Shown piece after piece: positions 59,894 to 64,000 of a stretch of DNA of 64,000 nucleotides. The notes beneath the pieces were generated by a model. The model was not told the DNA's origin, made no database searches, and saw only the letters and a list, made by a program, of their open reading frames with translations. The DNA comes from Streptomyces sp. NBC_01549 (GTDB taxonomy: Bacteria > Actinomycetota > Actinomycetes > Streptomycetales > Streptomycetaceae): the NCBI RefSeq assembly GCF_026339955.1, contig NZ_JAPEPW010000001.1, positions 1,674,001 through 1,738,000 of the forward strand, read 5' to 3'. Position 1 is the first letter of the stretch; each line of letters opens with the position of its first letter. The position numbers and the translations under genes were made by a program.

Positions 59894-61446
59894 GACGTCG
59901 TACGGCCTACGCCGTCGTGTCCCTGCTCGCCGTCACGGCCACCGCCGCGGTCACCGGCTGCACGACGCAGGACCAGAAGCAGGGGTCCGACAGCAACGCC
60001 CCCGAACCCGGCACCCTGCGCGTCCTCGCCTCCAGCGAGCTCAGCGACATGGCGCCGATCCTCGAACAGGTCCGCAAGGACACCGGTATCAAGGTCCGCC
60101 CCACCTACATGGGCACCCTCTCCGCCGTCGACCTGCTCGCGAAGGGCAAGGTGGACGGCGCGTACGACGCTCTGTGGCTGTCGTCCGACGACTATCTGCG
60201 GCTGCGCCCCGAAGCGGCGAAGAAAGTCGTCTCCCAGACCCCGATCATGTCGAGCCCGGTGGCGATCGGGGTGAAGCCGGCCACCGTGAGCGCGCTGGGC
60301 TGGAAGCCGCAGGACGTCACCTGGTCGCAGGTCGAGAAGGCCGTCGCGGAGCGGAAGCTGACGTACGGCATGACCGACCCGGCCCGCTCCAACTCCGGTT
60401 TCTCCACGCTGATCTCGGTGGCCTCGGGGCTGTCCGGGGCGCAGTCGGCGCTCACCGACGCGGACGTGGCGAAGGCGACCGGGCGCCTGAAGGAGTTCTT
60501 CAAGGGGCAGAAGCTGACGTCGGGGTCCTCGGGCTGGCTGGCGACGGCGTACGAGCGGCGCGGCACCGTGGACGCCCTGCTCAACTACGAGTCGATCCTC
60601 AAGGGCATGAAGGGGCTCACGGTCATCCGCCCGCGCGACGGCGTGGTGACCGCCGACTACCCGCTCTCCTCGCTCGCCTCCTCCAGCAAGGACACCCGCG
60701 AAAGTGTCCGCCGCCTCACCGAGGCGCTGCGCGCTCCGGCCGTCCAGCGCGAGATCACCCAGCAGACGCGGCGCCGCCCGGTCGTCGCCTCCGTCGCCCC
60801 GGCGGCCGGCCTCGACACCGGACGGCGGCGTGAACTCCCCTTCCCCGGCAGCCGGTCCGTCGCCGACCACCTCCTCGACTCGTACGAGAACAAGCTCCGC
60901 CGGCCCTCCCGAACCGTCTACGTCCTCGACACCTCCGGCTCGATGGGCGGCGGCCGGCTCGACCGGCTGAAGAAGGCGCTCACCGGACTGACGGGCGACT
61001 TCCGTGACCGCGAGGAGGTGACGCTGATGCCGTTCGGCTCGAAGGTCAAGAGCGTCCACACGCACGTGGTGCGGCCCGAGGACCCAGGGGCCGGTCTCGA
61101 CGGCATCCGCAAGGACACCGAGGCTCTCAGCGCCTCCGGCGACACCGCGATCTACACCTCGCTGGAGAAGGCTTACGAGCATCTGGGCGCGGGCAGCGAC
61201 ACGTTCACGTCGATCGTGCTGATGACGGACGGCGAGAACACGAGCGGCGCCGACCCCGAGGACTTCGACGGCTTCTACGGCCGACTGCCGGGCGAACAGA
61301 AGGAGATCCCGGTCTTCCCGATCTTGTTCGGCGACTCCGACCGGGGCGAGCTCCAGCACATCGCCGACCTGACCGGCGGCCGCCTCTTCGACGCCCGCAA
61401 GGGCTCGCTCGACGGCGCCTTCGAGGAGATCCGTGGCTACCAATAA
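59890..61446 (+). CDS. Lipoprotein with periplasmic-binding-like and vWA domains
   Basis: 518-residue exported lipoprotein. Signal and lipobox: AVVSLLAVTATAAVTGC. Residues about 40-320 form a binding-protein fold (LRVLASSELSDMAPILEQVR, GKVDGAYDALWLSSDDYLRL, TDPARSNSGFSTLISVASG). Residues about 335-510 form a von Willebrand A domain with a complete MIDAS: DTSGSMG at about 347, SGDTAIYTSLEKA and MTDGENTSG. The fusion links ligand binding to a metal-dependent adhesion-type domain outside the membrane. It overlaps the TelA gene by 4 bp and the next gene by 14 bp. Physiological role unknown. Confidence 0.85.
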   Translation: MRRRTAYAVVSLLAVTATAAVTGCTTQDQKQGSDSNAPEPGTLRVLASSELSDMAPILEQVRKDTGIKVRPTYMGTLSAVDLLAKGKVDGAYDALWLSSDDYLRLRPEAAKKVVSQTPIMSSPVAIGVKPATVSALGWKPQDVTWSQVEKAVAERKLTYGMTDPARSNSGFSTLISVASGLSGAQSALTDADVAKATGRLKEFFKGQKLTSGSSGWLATAYERRGTVDALLNYESILKGMKGLTVIRPRDGVVTADYPLSSLASSSKDTRESVRRLTEALRAPAVQREITQQTRRRPVVASVAPAAGLDTGRRRELPFPGSRSVADHLLDSYENKLRRPSRTVYVLDTSGSMGGGRLDRLKKALTGLTGDFRDREEVTLMPFGSKVKSVHTHVVRPEDPGAGLDGIRKDTEALSASGDTAIYTSLEKAYEHLGAGSDTFTSIVLMTDGENTSGADPEDFDGFYGRLPGEQKEIPVFPILFGDSDRGELQHIADLTGGRLFDARKGSLDGAFEEIRGYQ

Positions 61447-62044
61447 GAACCCCCTGAGGTACCTGGAGTCCCGCAAGAACCTCACCGGCAGCGCCTGCGG
61501 GCTCGTAGGTCTGGCCCTCACGTTCGCGGGAGTCGCGGGCCCGTACTGGCCGGTCGTCGTCGCGGGGCTGTACGGGGCGGGCGCCCTGATCGCCCCGCCG
61601 GAGCGGCCGCCACTGCCGGACTTCCCGCACCCCTCGGCCCAACTGGAGGAGCTACGGGGCGACTTCGGCCGCCTGCGGGAGTATCTGGACGGTGTGGAAC
61701 TGCCCCCGGCGGCGGCGGGCCGGCTCACCGAACTGACCGAGCTCCTGACCGCGCTTCTGGATCCCGGCTGGGTCGCCGAGGTGCTCGCGCAGGACCCGGA
61801 GGGCGTGCACGCGCTGTCCCGTGCCGTACGGCAGGACATCCCCGAGGCCGTCGACACCTTCGTACGGACACGATGGTGGACCCGGCTGACGCCCGGCACC
61901 GAACCGCCGGAACGCCACCTGGAGCGCCAGCTCACCCTGCTGCAGGAGGAGGCCGACCGGCTGGCGGTGGCCCTGCGAGAGGTCGAAGCCCGGCGCCAGG
62001 AGTCGCACACGCGCTATCTGGAGGACCGCGGACGCTCACAGTGA
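61433..62044 (+). CDS. Small membrane protein of the TelA/vWA operon
   Basis: 203-residue protein with two short hydrophobic helices near the N-terminus (about 15-52: GSACGLVGLALTFAGVAGPY, WPVVVAGLYGAGALI). A cytoplasmic helical region follows (LEELRGDFGRLREYLDGVEL, RLTELTELLTALLDPGWVAE) and a C-terminal coiled coil (RHLERQLTLLQEEADRLAVA). The ATG lies 14 bp inside the vWA gene, in another frame. It is presumably the membrane partner that connects the vWA lipoprotein with TelA. No family recognised with certainty. Confidence 0.75.
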   Translation: MATNKNPLRYLESRKNLTGSACGLVGLALTFAGVAGPYWPVVVAGLYGAGALIAPPERPPLPDFPHPSAQLEELRGDFGRLREYLDGVELPPAAAGRLTELTELLTALLDPGWVAEVLAQDPEGVHALSRAVRQDIPEAVDTFVRTRWWTRLTPGTEPPERHLERQLTLLQEEADRLAVALREVEARRQESHTRYLEDRGRSQ

Positions 62045-62445
62045 GCGGTCATCAGCCCTGGAGCTGTTTCGCGACGACCGCCGGCACAACCACCAGCACG
62101 GCGTGTCACGCGCCTGGAGGGAACTGAAGTTCTCGCGCGCAGCTCGCCGCCGAGGTCGCATGACGTCCAGGCAGCCGTTCTCATCGGCATGAGCGCCGTG
62201 GTGGTGGCCTATCAGAGGATGAGGAGCCGAACAGCCCGCCCAATTACCCGATGAGAGCAAGAGATTCGCGACATCGGTTTCGATGATGCACATCCTTGAT
62301 ACGTGCATTCGGGTGGTCTGCAAGCCCCCAAGTGCCTGCCACATGGCGACTCATCAGGACGGCCTCGTAACGTCGGCGAAGATGACGGTGATTCGGAAAT
62401 CAGCCGCATCCATCCGTCCCTCACTATTCCGCGAGATGTGACCAA
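62045..62445. other. Low-GC non-coding stretch
   Basis: About 400 bp without a convincing gene. The DNA from about 62200 is visibly lower in GC than the rest of the window (for example ATTACCCGATGAGAGCAAGA). This may be a junction of a transferred segment, or simply the promoter of the TPR gene. A short plus-strand frame (LFRDDRRHNHQHGVSRAWRE) could be a gene remnant. Confidence 0.35.
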
Positions 62446-63072
62446 GTGAAACGTAGGCGATTGTGGGCAGGGCTCGCCGGAACGCTGGCGGTTGCCACAG
62501 GCGTGACCGTCTGGGCGATTCAGCCCCATCCGACCCTGGCCCCGGATTCCAAGACCACGCCAGCAATCTGGACGAAGAACCAACAGGTCGACGCGCTTAT
62601 GCAGACCGCTCTTCTGCAACAGCGACAGCTCAACGATTCGGAGGGGGCGGTCAATACCTACGGGCGGCTGCTGAAACTGGACCCTCACAACAAGCTCGCC
62701 TGGTACAACCTGGGCTTCATCGCGCAGCAGAACGGCAAGACGCTCGATGCCCGTGCGGCCTACGACAAGGCTCTGAAGATCGATCCGTCATACACGTCGG
62801 CTCTCTTCAGCGAGGCGATGATGCTGAAGTCGAGCGACCCCGACCGGACCATGGAACTCCTGAAGCGTGCCGTTGCCGCCGAACCGGAAGCAGCCGTGAT
62901 CCACATGCAACTCGGGCTTCTCCTGGCGGAGAAGGGCCGCGCCGACGAGGCCGGGGACGAGTTCCGGCGTGCCGTCGCGGCCAATCCCTCGCTGCGTTCC
63001 CAAGTACCGGAAGATTTCCGGGATTCCGTCAGCCCCTCCCCGACATCGAGCCAAGCAGGGAGCATCAGATGA
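62446..63072 (+). CDS. Membrane-anchored TPR protein
   Basis: 208-residue protein. N-terminal signal-anchor helix (RLWAGLAGTLAVATGVTVWA). At least three TPR units follow: GAVNTYGRLLKLDPHNKLAW / YNLGFIAQQNGKTLDARAAY / DKALKIDPSYTSALFSEAMM, and a last VIHMQLGLLLAEKGRADEAG. The C-terminal tail is Ser/Pro-rich. TPR domains mediate protein contacts; the coupling to a glycosyltransferase gene suggests a scaffold for glycan or teichoic-acid-type biosynthesis. GTG start; the stop overlaps the next start (ATGA). Confidence 0.8.
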   Translation: MKRRRLWAGLAGTLAVATGVTVWAIQPHPTLAPDSKTTPAIWTKNQQVDALMQTALLQQRQLNDSEGAVNTYGRLLKLDPHNKLAWYNLGFIAQQNGKTLDARAAYDKALKIDPSYTSALFSEAMMLKSSDPDRTMELLKRAVAAEPEAAVIHMQLGLLLAEKGRADEAGDEFRRAVAANPSLRSQVPEDFRDSVSPSPTSSQAGSIR

Positions 63073-64000
63073 CGTCGACCGCGACGCCCAGGTTTTCTGT
63101 CTTCACCCCCAGCCACCGTCCCCGTTTCCTCGATGAGTGCCTGGCGTCCCTGCAGGCGCAGACCTGTTCGGACTGGGAGTGGATCGTCCTGCTCAACAAC
63201 GGCGCCCGGTGGCGGCCGGAGCGACCCGACGAGAGGGTCCGTCTGGAGGTCGCGGACGACGTCCACGGCGTCGGAGCGGCGAAGCGCAGGGCCTGTGAAC
63301 TGGCGCGCGGCGAGATCCTCGTGGAACTCGACCACGACGATCTCCTGGCGAAGGCGTGCCTGGCGGAGCTCGGCGAGGCGTTCGACGCGCACCCCGATGC
63401 CGTTTTCGTCTACAGCAACACCGCGCACATCACGGAGGAAGGCAAGCGGGAGGAACTCCGTTTCGACGAGACGTGCGGCTGGGAGTACGAGGAGGTGGAC
63501 GTCGACGGCCGCAAGCTGCTGCAGGCCATTTCCCTGGCGGCGACGCCGCACAACGTCTCGTACATCTGGTACGCGCCCAACCATGTCCGGGCGTTTCGCA
63601 AGGAGACCTACGAGGAGGTCGGCGGGTACGACGCCACGCGTACGGTCCTGGACGACCAGGACCTGATGTGCCGCCTCTTCCACGCCGGCGACTTCCACCA
63701 CATCAACCGCTGCCTGTACCTCCAGCGGATCCACTCCACGAACACCCAGCTCGACCCGGAGATCAACGCACACATCCAGCGCGAGACAGTCGTCCTGTAC
63801 GACAAGTACATCGAGGCCAACGCCCTCGCCTGGACCCAGCGGCGCGGACTGCTCGCGCTGGACCTCGGCGCGGCCCGCCGGAAGCCGCCCGGCTACGTGG
63901 GCGTGGACCAGTACCCGGGAGAGGGTGTAGACCTCGTCGCGGCCCTGCCCGGGAAGCTGGACCTGCCCGACGGATCGGTCGGCTTGGTGCGGGCGACCGA
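63069..64000 (+). CDS. GT2 glycosyltransferase with methyltransferase-like tail (partial)
   Basis: At least 310 residues; the gene runs off the window. The N-terminal GT-A domain has FSVFTPSHRPRFLDECLASL, the nucleotide-sugar Asp motif ILVELDHDDLLAKACLAELG (DxDD) and a late ED-like TRTVLDDQDLMCRLFHAGDF. From about residue 255 the chain changes to RRGLLALDLGAARRKPPGYV, GVDQYPGEGVDLVAALPGKL, LDLPDGSVGLVRAT, a SAM-methyltransferase start with its GxG-like loop. So this is a glycosyltransferase-methyltransferase fusion. Start ATG at 63069 overlaps the TPR stop. Sugar and acceptor unknown. Confidence 0.82.
   Translation, partial: MTSTATPRFSVFTPSHRPRFLDECLASLQAQTCSDWEWIVLLNNGARWRPERPDERVRLEVADDVHGVGAAKRRACELARGEILVELDHDDLLAKACLAELGEAFDAHPDAVFVYSNTAHITEEGKREELRFDETCGWEYEEVDVDGRKLLQAISLAATPHNVSYIWYAPNHVRAFRKETYEEVGGYDATRTVLDDQDLMCRLFHAGDFHHINRCLYLQRIHSTNTQLDPEINAHIQRETVVLYDKYIEANALAWTQRRGLLALDLGAARRKPPGYVGVDQYPGEGVDLVAALPGKLDLPDGSVGLVRAT

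Noticed and set aside
1..64000. tRNA genes, rRNA genes, CRISPR arrays, phage attachment sites
   Set aside because: I scanned the intergenic regions for cloverleaf arms, regularly spaced direct repeats and integrase contexts and saw none. A tool-based scan (tRNAscan-SE, CRISPR finder) would be decisive.

Overview
The window looks like a stretch of a Streptomyces (or very close actinomycete) chromosome. GC content is very high, GTG starts are common, and ATGA/GTGA start-stop overlaps occur throughout. Lineage-typical genes include oxyR-ahpCD, a PIN-PhoH ATPase, a second-type isoprenyl transferase, a WhiJ-like regulator trio, SigE-type sigma factor genes, an actinobacterial tad pilus locus and a chitinase with a DasR-type operator. 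I saw no tRNA, rRNA, CRISPR array or intact insertion sequence.

Layout. 0-3.1 kb: PadR regulator tail, ABC ATPase and FtsX-like permease. 3.2-5.4 kb: oxyR divergent from ahpC-ahpD. 5.7-10.9 kb: minus-strand housekeeping genes (AI-2E transporter, secreted transglycosylase, PhoH/PIN, isoprenyl transferase). 10.9-11.7 kb: non-coding, with a 252-bp MITE-like element and an orphan terminator. 11.7-18.4 kb: small enzymes and a nuclease-like AbiEi relative. 18.6-30.5 kb: one minus-strand tad pilus cluster (CpaB, TadZ-TadE fusion, TadE, TadA, TadB, TadC, histidine kinase, response regulator, Flp-like pilin, TadG-like protein, lipoprotein, OmpA-like protein). 30.7-32.6 kb: GH18 chitinase with a dre-like site and a strong terminator.

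32.6-39.3 kb looks acquired or rearranged. A decayed IS5-type transposase lies on the left and a transposase C-terminal scrap on the right. Between them are a DHFR-like reductase, a GNAT protein, a streptogramin B lyase (Vgb) with all its known catalytic residues, a YCII protein and a large LAL/LuxR regulator. 39.4-45.8 kb holds the WhiJ-like trio, an ECF sigma factor with a His-rich membrane partner, and a secreted M14 carboxypeptidase. 45.8-52.8 kb reads as a regulated D-amino-acid catabolic module: GntP/DsdX-family permease, RidA, IclR regulator and PfkB kinase, divergent from a D-serine-deaminase-like PLP enzyme and an N-acyl-D-amino-acid deacylase, with a shared palindromic operator between the two arms.

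52.9-57.5 kb: secreted serine protease, a secreted/membrane protein, AlaA-type aminotransferase and an MmyB-type regulator. 57.6-62.0 kb: a compact operon of periplasmic-binding-like protein, TelA-like protein, binding-protein/vWA lipoprotein and small membrane protein; this is my best candidate for a poorly described system. 62.4 kb to the end: a TPR protein coupled to a GT2 glycosyltransferase with a methyltransferase-like tail, cut by the window edge.
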